Source of the DNA: Takakia lepidozioides
Taxonomy: Eukaryota; Streptophyta; Takakiopsida; Takakiales; Takakiaceae
DNA: 64,000 bases
Assembly (NCBI GenBank): GCA_030704615.1
Contig: CM060732.1
Coordinates: 68,739,053 to 68,803,052 of the forward strand
Reading direction: 5' to 3'
Shown here: in pieces, positions 44,677-56,388 of the stretch
Numbering within the stretch: position 1 is the first letter of the stretch
Layout: every line of letters begins with the position of its first letter
Translations under genes and position numbers: made by a program
The notes under the pieces: model-generated
Told to the model about the DNA's origin: nothing
The model's database searches: none
What the model saw: the letters and a program-made list of their open reading frames with translations, nothing else

Positions 44677-47600
44677 AGCTCGTCAACCTTGCACAAATCA
44701 ACTTCCATGCTTTTGTTTGACGATTGATTCATCCAGCCATAAGAACCCCTATGTAGCTGTGATACACACTGGTCTCACTGAAGAAAGCTACTTATTTACA
44801 GTCCAGTGTACAAGAACACATCATCAAACCAGCCTCACACACAAAAATATCAATGGCCATTTATCCTAGAGCTCCAAGGTAGAACCAAGGGCGGAGCGAA
44901 GATACTGGCTGCGGTGGATCAGGTGGAGAAACAGGCGGGGAGGGTGTGGACTAGGCTGCAAGCTGGATGGTGGATTCGGACAGTGGTGACTTGGGAGGAG
45001 GACTAGCATGCACAAGAAAGTCTTGGGAACATCAGACGTGAGATGGTGATGGACATACAGGTATGATAGGAGTGGACGAGTAGAGCAGACGGCCTGCTCA
45101 TCCACCATACAACGTGTAGCAATACTGATAGCCCATCGTCTCACAGATACTATCTATGTCATCCTCAGCCAAGAATGTGACCACATCCGGCACCGGATGG
45201 AACTGGAATGTCAGAGGAAGACCGCTCTCAAAATGACTCCAATGCAATATGATTGCGGGGTTGGCCATCAAGTCGTGGCTGCAATATGGAATATATGTTG
45301 CAACACTTAGTATTTATTTCTACCATCCAACTACAACATGAAAGCTATTTAAAATGTCATACGTCTTATACATATACATGAAATCAAATGTCCGAAGGCT
45401 TTATCGAAGACTCACCCTTGCTCCGTAAGCAATGCCATATTTGGCATAATGCTGTTGGGCAGAACTGGGGGAAAACCCGGCCTCACTCATTGCCAACACC
45501 TATTGCACCAACATTTCATCTTATGAGGCTGGTCGGCGTGTAGGCCGCGGAGGTATGTGTGTCCTCCTGAGAAAACGAGGGCGAGCAGGGTATGAGCACC
45601 GCAACGAAACCATCCACACTATAGCGCCGGTGATGTCGCACCATAATATTGTACATATTATTGTACAAACCATTATTTACTGGAAATAAAGACTCAAACT
45701 GCATCATGTATACTACTTTGACCCACTTCATAACAATGCTACCCAAAGATTACTAAAAACGTAAAATTGGTATAGCAATGTCCGGTTTAGGGTACAAGAA
45801 GGTTTCAATCTATTCTGTGTATTCTTTTTAGAACTTATGATGTATGCCCAATAACAAGTCACTGAGGTTCCCTACCACCATTTAAATAATGGTATGGACC
45901 AATTCATACCATTATCCATTTTGTCTTCACAAACCATGTATGTGGTAGTTGATAGAGGAAGCACAAAACCCTAATTCCACTTTGGCATAGCAAAGAAGAA
46001 TCCTAAATAGACTATCAAATTTCTCCTAAGAGAAATATAAGAAACAAATGTGCTGCTTGAGAGTTAGAGAGAGATTAACGTAAAGAGTATGCTACACAAC
46101 ACTAACTGTGTTGTGGATGTTGTCCTTTTGGGGGTGTTTACATGCAGGTGAAGTAATAAGCATACAATGGCTTCAGCAGGTATGGTGGCAGATCCTTTGC
46201 ATGGTGGGAAAATAGGTCTGGTAAGGTGATGCCAATACGTCCGTGCAGGTTCCTAATGAACCACCATGACATTTGATGGCAAACTAATCCCAGATGTCTT
46301 GTGCTAGGCCCTGTCGCAGCAGCATACTGGAGTATATGTGTACACCTTCTACATGATCCGGTCAATATACATTGCTCTTCTGGCTGGTCTACTGTAGCCA
46401 ATGCCTTGCGTCAGAATTAGCAAACCTGAAAATGAGAACAAAGTTAGCACCGGCAACTTGACTCTTGATTAAGTCGAGTCAATGGCACTCCTTACTTCCA
46501 GCCACTTGAATCTAAAAAGTAGAATCAGTGGTAATGTTCTATGAGCTGCTAGTATGCACCATATGAACAATGGAAGTATGACAGAAACACCACTTCTGTC
46601 ACACTCTTCTGACCAAGAGAGGCCTCTACAATTTCTTCTTGGCTTTATCATTCTGTGGTACCAGTGGTGTTGGCTCCAGCTTTTCTGAAGATGTTGCAGC
46701 CTCTTCCTACACAAACGCTTCAGGTGGTGGTGGCTAAGTGATCTACTCCTATGACTCCTTGCATGGTTGTACCCAAGTGGGGTTTATGCTCTGATATTGG
46801 ACATTATGCTTATTGGTTCATTTTGGAAAGCTATAGCAAGCAAGAGGGCCTGCCATTCACCTCGCACATCCTCGCTACCCCACATCATATGCTTCTGGTG
46901 TTTTCTGGGACGGGTGCAGGTGAGGGCCTCTGAAGTTCTATGAATTTTTGGGAGTTCTCGTCTGAAATCACAGAGCTGGATATGGAGTTGTCTTGCAGAT
47001 ACGAGAAGGTTGCTTACTTGCAGTGAGCAACTAATGTTATGGTGCCACTACCTATGAGAGGACCTTAGGAAAGAATACCAGCGGGTTGCCCTCTCCAGGT
47101 ATCTAACCTATATACTCTGACATTTAATCTGCTAGGTTAGTGATATAGTGCATTGTCACTATATATCACACTGAGGTATGTTGTCTTATCATGAGCTCAT
47201 AGAACCTAAGCTGTCCAAGTACAGAGCTCTTTCATCAAGTTTCCTGCAAACCATACCGTATGCATGGTAGGTTTGCAATGACTTGATAGAGGTGATGTTT
47301 GAAAACTAAGTGCACTACAATGATGCTTGGCATAGCAGCTATTCGCATCACACAGAGCTATCTCCTACGCTGTATCGTGGAGCAGTACAATAGTTCATGA
47401 AAAACCATGAACCTTTCTGCCTATCTCTGTGGCAAATCTAAGATGGGAGGGAAACCTGTATAATTACACCACCACCCACCCCGATAACCTCTATGAGTCT
47501 GGATCAAGAGGAAATGTGATGATGCCTTCTTTGTATTGTCTATAAATTCACTCACTCTCTCTCTCTCTTTCTTTAAGTGAGTTTAGAGGTTTGAGTGGGA

Positions 47601-48589
47601 AGGGACATACCCATCTGAAGCGCGCACGGTCAGCTGGGAAAGGAAGAACGCGACAAAGGATTTGGTATACGAGGCAGATCGTAGGAGGTAGATCGTGAAG
47701 ATCGTTTGACTCTCCTTCCTTTCGCTAAAAATGCTCCTCTATCCTTTGTTGTTTGGGCTTCTGCTACAAACTTGTCCGCAATCACTATGTTTAAGCAAAC
47801 TCCAACGGTTGCCGCTTTCGCTACATCGTGCGCTTGTATGGTTGCAACACTTTACACATGGTTCCTTGATCATGATTGAGAAAGCCAGCTCCACATTCTT
47901 TTGTTGGCAATGACTTGCTTCGTGCTTGAAGCTCTGTTAACCTTACCTTCAAGGTTGTCTCTTTGGTTGCTCTCGTGCGCTACGACGGTTGCAAAACAAA
48001 GATTGCATGCAGCAGCTCCATCGATCCTTTCTTTCCCAATCTCCACACACTCTCCCTACTATTGCATGCTTTACATGTACATGTATATGACGATACTCTT
48101 GGGAATTGCAAATGTATCATTGTATTATTTGCATTCCATGCAGGATTTCTCGCTTCTCTCAAAAACTGCTCTGCAATCAAAACGTAAGTTATGTGAGTAA
48201 CTTGTATGAGTGTCTTCTGTTCAAGAATCATCGTCCTCACACGGGATTTTTATTTATAACAATCCAATACTAAGGTTGCATCAGCACATGAAAACAACGA
48301 GCATATAACATGACTTGTGGGTAATTTTTCTGCAATAGTATGTCATCACCTTGTGTTGGAAAAACTTGCAGGGCATCTAAAAACAGCTCATCAAGGTCAA
48401 CAGCCCTTTGATCAAACTTGTAGCTTTGAAGCACATCAGTCTTGTCCTTGGCAGACTTACTGGAGCAACAGCAACACACGCATCCTTGGCATTCACTGTC
48501 TCCTCATCATCTTCATTGCCGTTAGAATTCACCCGCTGTGTTGCTGGATCTCTTGTAGCTTGTGAACCACGACTAGACTGAGCCAAGAG
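44677..48589. other. No confidently recognised gene
   Basis: Scattered short frames only. A minus-strand segment at about 45125-45290 preceded by a TATTGCAG-like acceptor is open and reads HDLMANPAIILHWSHFESGL, then PVPDVVTFLAEDDID; it could be an exon of an unknown gene. Around 47730-48200 several short plus-strand frames are Leu/Cys-rich and unrecognised. A CT-rich microsatellite lies at about 47549-47572. Confidence 0.4.
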
Positions 48590-48739
48590 ATGGCGCTGGG
48601 GATTCAGCCTTGTGGTGCGTTCTATGCGCAGTGGCAGCAGGCATTGGACACTAGCAAGTTGGCCACCCGAGCTCAGTGGTGGGCTGTTACCTGCATCTGC
48701 GCGGGGTTGGGGCTACTGTCTTGTACGATGGCGAGGGCA

Positions 48740-50263
48740 CAACTCAGCCAAGAAAGGGTTTTGGGACCGAAGTGACGAAAGGGGGAAAGCAGGGTTCTTC
48801 TCAGGGGCCCGTGACAAAGGGGAGCGGGAACAAAGGAGATAAACGCGCGATTTCTGTGAGGGAGGGGTCCAAGCAGCTGCAAAATGTTGTAAAGGCTGTG
48901 AAGAAAGTACTCCCTTTCACCCTGTGATTCCTATTTCAATTCCATTATTGTGCGCCTCTCTCGTGTCTTACGTTCTAGTGCTGTGAGAGTGTTGGCGACG
49001 ATCATAGAACCTTGTTCGTTGAATGGGTTTTGCAGGAGAGCGCAGAGGAGCGGTCCAAGGGCTTGGGCATAGATCCAGAGGCAGCAGCCAAGGGCAAGGT
49101 GGGTACAATCATGGGGTTCTGAGGGAGGTGAACAAGAATTGGATAATCTGAGATTGAAGAGCTTTAGCCCAGCCTTCAGCTCTGAAGAAACTGATGCTCC
49201 TTTTTATGAACAGCTTGTCCGTCGCAGCTTCTGGATTCCAAGGTATTTGGTTAATTTTTTTGTGGCCGTGGCTGTCTAACTTACGGTGTATGCACGTCAT
49301 GATTTCATATGTTATTACAACGATTGATCATCCTAATGTTGAGACACTAGAAGCGAACGTGACGCAGGGGATAATTGGTGGACGAACAGGGCGAGTTATC
49401 GGTGGCTCCACCTTTTGAACGGTGGAGCTTGAGTGAGGACCGCGATTCGCAGTTCTTGCAGGATCAGGTCTCTACTATTTTTCTCGCTCTATGTTCCCTG
49501 CTGTGTATATTATCTACTTTGCATTTGCATTGCATAATCTGTTTTGTGTAACTGACCAGCGGACATGCTTACATTGCAGAATTGTTGTTAGATTGTAAAT
49601 GTCAGGTGTCCTGGATGGCGCCCACCTGGGCTGATGTAGTTTCAGTAGGTGAAGTCCCCAGTAGTTAGAATCTGTGGTCTTTGTGTTGTAGCATGCAGTC
49701 TACAAAGCTATGAGGGAGGTCATTGCAGCTGTCAAGGAATCAATTATCAATGATGGTGCACCTTCCACAGGCCACAGCCAAGTCCCTGATAGCAGAGCAG
49801 CCACAGCCATTGCCTTGTTCGATACCGCCTTGACCGTTTTGAGGTCAGCCACATTCCTTTTGCATCCTGGTCTCCGTCTCTGTTTCTGTATATGTGTGCC
49901 CCATTTTAGTATGGCTGATGCCTATACACCTTTGTAGAAATGCAACGCAGACTCTGATGGAAGTGTGAGTGTGTAAGAGGTTAGGCAGGGAGGTCAGTTG
50001 GTGGTGTAATTGGGAGGTGTGGCATGTCAATGGATGAAATGCTTTATGTCCATACAAGAGACTAGGTGTCAGGAAGATGGTGATAGGAGTGAAAATCCTG
50101 ACCTTCATCCCGGTCAATTCTGCTGGCAATGACTCTGATTGTGTTGTTGCACCTGCAGGAGCTTACGGCCGACATTTCTTCCTTGTCCAGGGCAGCCACT
50201 GGACGCAGTGGCACTCCTAAGGATTTGCCAGTGCCCACTATTCAAACAACTGCATATGTGAAG
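48740..50263 (+). CDS. Unidentified spliced gene (candidate exons)
   Basis: Five candidate exons with GT-AG borders: about 48740-48906, 49036-49098, 49228-49242, 49692-49843 and 50159-50263. The first four join in phase and read GTTQPRKGFGTEVTKGG...REGSKQLQNVVKAVKK, ESAEERSKGLGIDPEAAAKG, LLDSK, and HAVYKAMREVIAAVKESIIN...AATAIALFDTALTVL. The charged Ala-rich helical composition and clean borders suggest real exons. The third exon is only 15 bases. The last candidate (ELTADISSLSRAATGRSGTP...) is open in a phase that does not match the preceding donor, so an exon may be missing or the gene may end differently. The start is not fixed. I do not recognise the family. Confidence 0.4.
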
Positions 50264-50938
50264 GTACATCTATATCTAGGGTTCCGAAGTTCCAGGGGTG
50301 GCTAGGTAGGTAATTGATCTAGCATAGATCAAACACATGATCTGGTTGTGGCAGTGATTTTGACATGGTCATGGACTCTTGTGGATGGATAGGTGAAGTT
50401 GATGAAGGTGGGGCATTGCAGTACCTAAAACAAATTGGGCGAAAAGTTAATGATTGGCCTGATTTCACAGGTATGAGGGTCGGGGCAAAAGCAGTGGAGT
50501 ACTTGTCCATATTGGCAGAGTCCAGGGCTGTGAGGTTCTATGTGACTACCCGCCAGTATTACCTCCACTCCCTTGTTTTTATTTGAAAATATCAACACAT
50601 TTTAAGCATGTGCCTTTGATTTACTTGTCCCATGGTCACCCATGGGTGGCATGGCAGTCCGAGGGTCTCAGTGACAGCAGGCCCCGAAACCAGCTAAGTC
50701 CTTTTTAGGCGTATACAACGTTTTAACAAGCCACTGAAGATTCACACACTGTAAGCAGTTATCATCTATTCCCCTTCTGAAATTACTTGTATGGGACCTG
50801 ATTGACCAAGAGCACATTGCGTGGGAGTACCTTCGTTTCTCGCCTCCCTCACCAAAGACTGATGTCGGATGTATGCCTAAGTTGGAGCAGAACTCACTTC
50901 CTTTGAAAAGTCAGCAAATCAGTCACTCGTTATCAAAC
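50264..50938. other. No gene assigned
   Basis: A plus-strand frame at 50365-50586 (WIGEVDEGGALQYLKQIG, GMRVGAKAVEYLSILAESRA) is open but unrecognised; it could be a further exon of the preceding gene. Confidence 0.3.
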
Positions 50939-51187
50939 TTAAGCTGACATGTGAAAATCTGGCTCAAAGATAAATGCCAGTGGATTTAAAATGCCAACTC
51001 TTTTGCCTCGCTGATTGGGAGTTGGTGGAGGTATGTTCGTATGAGATAAATTGTCCTCGTCCTGAAAGTCGTAGATGACCATGGTGTGTTTGACTGCATT
51101 GAACACACATAGTTGATGATCCCCAAGTGCAACACATGTGTACTCTGGGCCAGAAGGGGGTTGGTAGAACGTGAGCACATATGTCAC
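50939..51187 (-). pseudogene. F-box/kelch protein C-terminal fragment
   Basis: The minus strand encodes GPEYTCVALGDHQLCVFNAV, KHTMVIYDF and PLAFIFEPDFHMSA, followed by a stop. This resembles the end of plant F-box/kelch proteins of the YDxE type. It lies about 950 bases downstream of the matching middle part at 52135-52415, and the sequence between them is filled with palindrome arrays, so the gene looks split. Confidence 0.45.
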
Positions 51188-51454
51188 AAGAGCACAAACC
51201 CACGGGCGTGGGGGTTTTATGTTTTCAAACCTCTGCCATAGGAGTTATATGTTTTAACATGGAATAAAAACCCAAAACCATAATGTGAAATACGCACCCA
51301 TAATGTATATCTACAAGCTTCAAGTTCCACATATCTACAACTTTGGTATCCTCCAAAAGAATAGCACATTAGGAAAAAACAAGGTCACAATAATTAACAC
51401 CATCCAAAATGCACAAATATCAAACAATAGTTGAACAATTTAATATAATGAGGC

Positions 51455-51625
51455 AAACAACGGGTTTCATTAAGGAAATAAATCAAGGTATCGGGTTTCG
51501 CTAGTGAAATAATAGGCTTCGCAAGCGAAATAATGGTTTTTGTCAATGAAATAGTGGGTTTCGCCAGAGAAATTTGTAGGTATTGTTGCATAGGTCATTA
51601 TCCTATGGTTTCGTAGGCGAAACAA
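51455..51625. repeat. Array of short TTTCGC...GCGAAA hairpins
   Basis: At least five units with spacing about 27-30 bases, then a longer gap: TTTCGCTAGTGAAAT, CTTCGCAAGCGAAAT, TTTTGTCAATGAAAT, TTTCGCCAGAGAAAT and TTTCGTAGGCGAAAC. Each is itself an imperfect palindrome. Confidence 0.75.
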
Positions 51626-51747
51626 AATGTATTGAATTTGGTTTTGCATGTAAGAGACGACGTGAGATTGTTTTATTTTGTTAACAAATTAGGGTGATAG
51701 GGTGACTAACCCTTAGAAATATGACTAACCCATCTTCATGTGGCTTG

Positions 51748-51886
51748 TGCTCACGTGAGCATACTGCTCACGTGAGCACAAATTGTTTTGCTAGCGCATC
51801 TTTTTATGAATAGTCTAGGAATTTCCAATATATCCTCTTCTGCTCACGTGAGCAGCTGCACAGAGGCGTGAGCCTGCTCACGTGCT
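51748..51886. repeat. Repeated TGCTCACGTGAGCA palindromes (G-box core)
   Basis: Perfect 14-bp palindromes occur at 51748-51761, 51765-51778 and 51841-51854, with a partial copy TGCTCACGTGCT at 51875-51886. Each contains CACGTG, the plant G-box bound by bHLH and bZIP factors. The first two are spaced 17 bases apart. Confidence 0.85.
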
Positions 51887-52134
51887 ACCCAACCTCGGCC
51901 AGAAGATCTATGTATCTCCTTCTTCTTCACTCATCTACTAACATTTTCCATGAGCACCCATTTAAGTCACGCTTGAAAATGCAAGTATGCATATCTCCAC
52001 CATAAAACTCTATCCCCATGAAAAGGTACATCCCCTCCCTCCCACATTGCACGACCTGTGTAGTTGCGTAGTAGGCATCACGAAACAACCATGGGACCCT
52101 CGAGATTGGGGATCGTCCACCAGGTATATTGTTG

Positions 52135-52415
52135 TTACCAGATTTGTTTTTCTACATCGTAGGCTACAACACCCTTACCCATGGCTGTTATCGCAACACA
52201 ATACAACAACCCTTTGCAATATCCACCATTTTGATACTCATTAGGTCCAAGATCTGGAAGAGGCAACACCCCCGTTTCCGTCCACATCGACGTTTTAGAA
52301 TCGTAAATCACTGTTTTCCTACAAATATGCTCAGTTCCAATTGTTGCACTCCTAGCCACAATGATCTTGTAACTATTCGTGGACTTGTCTGTCAGCACAT
52401 GCACCAGAATAGGAT
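52135..52415 (-). pseudogene. F-box/kelch protein middle fragment
   Basis: The minus strand reads HPILVHVLTDKSTNSYKIIV, then KTVIYDSKTSMWTETGVLPL, NEYQNGGYCKGLLYC and GKGVVAYDVEKQIW. This matches the central kelch region of plant F-box/kelch proteins (NP..hvltD..t..YKviva...yDS.t..W...g.lP...YC.g..Y.....vvaYD.e...W). F-box proteins are substrate adaptors of SCF ubiquitin ligases. An in-frame stop precedes HPIL, no F-box is seen, and the C-terminal part is displaced to 50939-51187. Confidence 0.55.
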
Positions 52416-53088
52416 GTCACCGGTGGTTTAAAGGCAGCAGCTCTTTCCAACATTGTCTTGGGTAGTTGCAGGCTACGGTGGACCAAAAACTGCGTAATAT
52501 GGCAGTTTCTGCAATGACCTCCATTCATGGTACCTTTTATAGTGAAATCACAACTCAATATTTCATACAAGTTTATACGGTTTAAGATTTGTAATTACAG
52601 TAGAGACATATTCTAATTTTTTTATTATAAAAAAAATCATCTATGAAAGAGCTATGGACTCTTAAAGTTGAATCTTATAGACTGCAATGTTACACATGGA
52701 AAACCATATGGACTAAAAAAACATCATACTCACCTAAGTAATAGCAAAAAGGAAAACACATTAGGGGTGTCATTTTTTAAAGCTACCCAAATGCACTTTT
52801 ATATGGACTAAAAACATCAAGAATGAGAGGTATGGACTAATTTATACTAAACAGTGTGCCTATTTTCTCTAATGTACATCGTCCTCAATTAGAGGCTTTT
52901 GGGATATCATCATTACTAAAAAGGTGTAAAAACCCATAATCTAGAGGTGCCAAGTGATATATGGAAAAATTTCAAAAATCTATAATTATTAAAAATAAAA
53001 AATAATTTTATTATTTTATTATTTTATTATTTTATTTTTCAGAATTAAATATTAAAATTTGTAATAAAACAATTATAGCCTATTTGGG
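52416..53088. other. AT-rich spacer, no gene
   Basis: No coding frame recognised. A TTTTATTA-type microsatellite spans about 53001-53038, after which base composition changes abruptly to very GC-rich. Confidence 0.5.
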
Positions 53089-53109
53089 ATGGCCTCTCAT
53101 TTTAAGATA

Positions 53110-53400
53110 ATAGGGTCACGTGCGATGTGGCCGGTGGGCCCCGTGCACGGACGCCCGGCTCCCCAGCACCTCGCCCGCCGCTGCGCGCGGTCGCCCAGCC
53201 GCGGGCGCGGCTGCAGCAACCGCGCCCGCGCCCCCGTCCGCCGCGCGGCCAGTCCCCCACCCATGAGTCTGCTGCCCTCCAGTATGCCAGTCCGCTGTTG
53301 GCCAGTCCGCTGCCCAACAGTCTGCCAGTCCGCCAGTCTGCCCGCCAGTCCGCTGGCCAGTCCCCTGCCATCCAGTCCGATGACGGCGCAGGATCGCCAC
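53110..53400. other. GC-rich CpG block ending in AGTCCGCTG repeats
   Basis: From about 53135 to 53260 the sequence is dense in CpG (GCGCGG, CCGCGGGCGCGG). From 53258 to 53385 it consists largely of GCCAGTCCGCTG-type words, about ten copies. It marks the left edge of the region saturated with the AGTCYG motif. Overlapping long frames on both strands are a by-product of GC richness. Confidence 0.7.
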
Positions 53401-54083
53401 CGTCCATTCCCATAACCCATCCGAGCCCTCCATTTTTAGGGCTGCGAAAATGGCAATGATCTTCCCACCAAATCCCGGCCGCTCTCTATTGACGGCTGTT
53501 TGTTGTCCGATGTTGCGGTAGGCATTTCCATGCACGCGACTGTTCCTCTTTTGCGCGCGATGTTCATAATGATGATGAAGCGTGTGCTTGAACATGAGAG
53601 GACTGTCTGGGCACTACAGCCACCATCGTGCATATGCTTCCACTATTTTTGCCTTCTTGTTGTGCTTTCGGGAACCTTCGTTTTATGGTTTGGTTCTATG
53701 TCATAAATATGGAAAATGCGGACATCTGTCGTCGATAACGTCCTCTGCTTGTGATCCGTCATGATACGTTTAGCCCCTTCGTACTGCATCCCTCATGAGA
53801 GCCTTCACAAGTTTAGTTCGTTAAAGGAACCCATGGGTAACATGGGCGCGAAAATGGTGGAAGCGTATGCACATGGGGACATGTATTGCAGATTTCGTAT
53901 CGGACGATGGGACTGTTTATATGACCAAGTATAGCGGCTTGCATCCGTCGTGCATAAGTTGTGGAAAAGGGTGGAGAATCTGAAGAAACCCAGCTTTGTG
54001 ATGGATCCACATGGTATTATGTAAGGGATGGCAGCACAAAAAAACAATTCGAGTCGTCACGGAACACCATCCAGTCGTAAGGT
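53401..54083. other. No gene assigned
   Basis: Short frames only. A segment at about 53622-53650 (CGTGCATATGCTTCCACTAT) recurs inverted at about 53853-53880 (ATGGTGGAAGCGTATGCACA), an imperfect foldback with a 200-base spacer. Confidence 0.4.
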
Positions 54084-54182
54084 CCTCAAACATCCACACG
54101 CACCTGCTGAATGCAGATGTCTGAGCCACGACGGGAGATGTCTGAGACAATTGCATCTGCAAATGCGCGTGGATGTTTGAGG
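54084..54182. repeat. 99-bp foldback (inverted repeat)
   Basis: CCTCAAACATCCAC (54084-54097) pairs perfectly with GTGGATGTTTGAGG (54169-54182). Inside, GCAGATG (54113-54119) pairs with CATCTGC (54154-54160). The predicted hairpin has arms of roughly 35 bases and lies immediately before the 307-bp tandem repeat. Confidence 0.8.
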
Positions 54183-54186
54183 TCCG

Positions 54187-54850
54187 TTGTGTCGCGAGTC
54201 TGTTCACAGTGGGTCCGCTGGCCCGTCAGTGCTCCGGATATTCCCCTTATCGCGTGTATAACAGTCAGTTTGGAGGCGGTCTGCTGGAAGTCCGTCTGTT
54301 GGGATAGCATTCTGTTGCACTTGTGAATTTGTCAGTCTGTTGTGTCGGAAGTCTGTTGCACTAAGTCTGTTTGACTTCTTATTTTCCCTCCGGTCAGTCT
54401 TTTGGCTTGTTCTCCCGCCAGTCTGGCGAAACGTCCGTTTGCTGGACAGTTCTCCTTTATGGATATCAGTCTGTTGGACTATGCATGCATCAGTTGTGTC
54501 GCGAGTCTGTTCACAGTGGGTCCGCTAGCCCGTCAGTGCTCCGGATATTCCCCTTATCGCGTGCATAACAGTCAGTTTGGAGGCGGTCTGCTGGAAGTCC
54601 GTCTGTTGGGATATCAGTCTGTTGCACTTGTGAATTTGTCAGTCTGTTGTGTCGGAAGTCTGTTGCACTAAGTCTGTTTGACTTCTTATTTTCCCTCCAG
54701 TCAGTCTTTTGGCTTGTTCTCCCGCCAGTCTGGCGAAACGTCCGTCTGCTGGACAGTTCTCCTATATGGATATCAGTCTGTTGGACTGTGCATGCATCAG
54801 TCTGTTGTGCCGCGAGTCTGTTCGCAATGGGTGTGTTCGACTTTCCTGTT
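54187..54850. repeat. Tandem duplication, 307/311-bp period, AGTCTG-rich
   Basis: Units starting TTGTG(T/C)CGCGAGTCTGTTC begin at 54187, 54494 and 54805; the third is partial. Units 1 and 2 are nearly identical, differing by a few substitutions and a 4-base indel. Each carries about ten AGTCTG or AGTCCG words. On the minus strand the same sequence reads as QQTD-rich peptide. Confidence 0.9.
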
Positions 54851-54898
54851 CTCCCCTTACTCTCTTTTGTCTTCATTCCGCTGGCAGGGAAGTGCCTC

Positions 54899-54908
54899 CA
54901 ATATAAAG
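54899..54908 (+). promoter_or_regulatory. Candidate TATA box of the Gln/Thr-rich gene
   Basis: CAATATAAAG lies about 450 bases upstream of the splice donor of the inferred 5'-untranslated exon, with no other TATA-like word nearer. Weak positional support only. Confidence 0.3.
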
Positions 54909-55428
54909 CCGCTTCGCCTCAGCAAAGCGAATAGTCTGCTGGACTCTCGGCCCGATGGGAAATGAGTCTGCTGCACTTGCGAGGAGCGTGGATGAATTTA
55001 GTACGATCCGTTCGTTCGGTGGACGTATTCAATGCGATGACGGCGGATAGTTGGCGCCTGTGAAATCGCGCCACGTTGGCAGTGCCATGCCCGCTTTCCC
55101 CCTTCTACTTCTACTTTCTCCATTATCTTCGCGCCTGTTTCTTCGCACAGTTTTGCACTGCTTTGTTTTCCTCTTTGCGTTTCCATCACCGTAACGAAAG
55201 ACGACCGTTCTTCCCCAGGTGTGGAGAGTCGCGGTGAGCCGCGAAGCGTCGCAAACACGCTCGCCTTCGTAACAACTCGAAGTTCATCGGCTTGGTGAGG
55301 TTCTGACTTGTTGCGGTGTTTCCATTCCATTTTGTGTCCTCTTCTTGCTTAGGGTGAGTCTTTTCATAGGACTTCTATTTGTCGCTCTGTCGCTCATTGT
55401 CCTTGCACCTTCGTTTCATTCTGCAGCG

Positions 55429-56388
55429 ATGGAGGATGCTTGTGAAAAAGGTGGAGCGGACTGGTTGGATTTTGTGCACCAAACCAGACTGAAGAAGAAG
55501 CGAAGGTACTGGTACTCACCAGACGAGTTTGATCATAAAATAGTGGAAACATTTGTAGACCTCCGCGCCCGGAAGCCCAAAAACTCGAACTGGCAGAAGG
55601 ACAAGCTCTTCTGTCCCTTCTGTGAAGAGGTAATCAAGGACAAAATCCAACTAAATCGGCATTGTGTTGACACGGGTTGCAAGGAGATTGTTGCAATGAT
55701 TCCACGGGATTTCAAGCCTTGGCCGATACTGAAAGAAATGTCGATTGTCAAAGAGGCCACAATGCGCTTGCGCGGATCAGTGCTTGACCCCCGCACTTTG
55801 GAATTAGACGAAGTGCGCACACGGTATGGCGTCCATTGTGGTGGCCCGTCAATGGAGGATTTGCAAGTGCAGGGAACGCTGGACGCTCCCAGAAAACGTA
55901 AACTGAGTGATGGGGCCCAAAAAAAGGAGAGGCAAAAAAAGGAGAAGGCTGCAAGGTCTGCTCGCGAGGCAAGGGCAAAATCCACGCAACAGACTGAACC
56001 CCGTCCTGGGCAGCAGACCCACACCATCAGTACTGATACTGAAAGTGAATCTGCTCAGGGCCTGGAAGGGATGACAAGTCCAGTGGACATTGACTTGCCT
56101 GACCAGACTCGGCAGCAGACTCACACAAATATCGCGACCCATGCCATCGATTTAGGGTCAAAACCAAAAACTCAACAGAGCACTGAAGGGCCAGTCTGCC
56201 CTGGCACATTGCGCCTCGTTGACTTTGGGCTTTTCCCACCAGAGTGCCCACCAATTGGGGATCCAGACTTCTTCCATTATTTCTACAGAGTTGCCCAGTC
56301 AGGTCTGTTACGCACATTAATCCGACAGACGGAACAGAACTGGTTGAACAGCTTTGAAGATGAAGATGACGATGATGAAGTAGATGAG
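55429..56388 (+). CDS. Exon 2 (first coding exon) of the Gln/Thr-rich gene
   Basis: The ATG at 55429 lies 3 bases after a CTGCAG acceptor. A 73-base intron (55354-55426, GTGAGT...CAG) in the 5' leader explains its position. The exon encodes 320 residues and ends at GATGAG/GTAATG. Visible parts: a zinc-finger-like FCPFCEEVIKDKIQLNRHC followed by DTGC (about residues 62-85), a very basic KKERQKKEKAARSAREARAK linker, then QQTEPRPGQQTH and RQQTHT repeats, and an acidic EDEDDDDEVDE end. The combination of a C2HC-type finger and a charged linker suggests nucleic-acid binding. I do not recognise the family. Later exons share its QQT repeats and the surrounding introns carry the complementary motif. 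Confidence 0.6.

Noticed and set aside
51455-51886. CRISPR-like array
   Set aside because: Short palindromes with irregular spacers in a plant nuclear context. Units are diverged and there are no cas genes.
53089-53595. Long overlapping ORFs on both strands
   Set aside because: They arise from the CpG-rich, stop-poor composition and the AGTCCGCTG repeats. No domain and no splice support.
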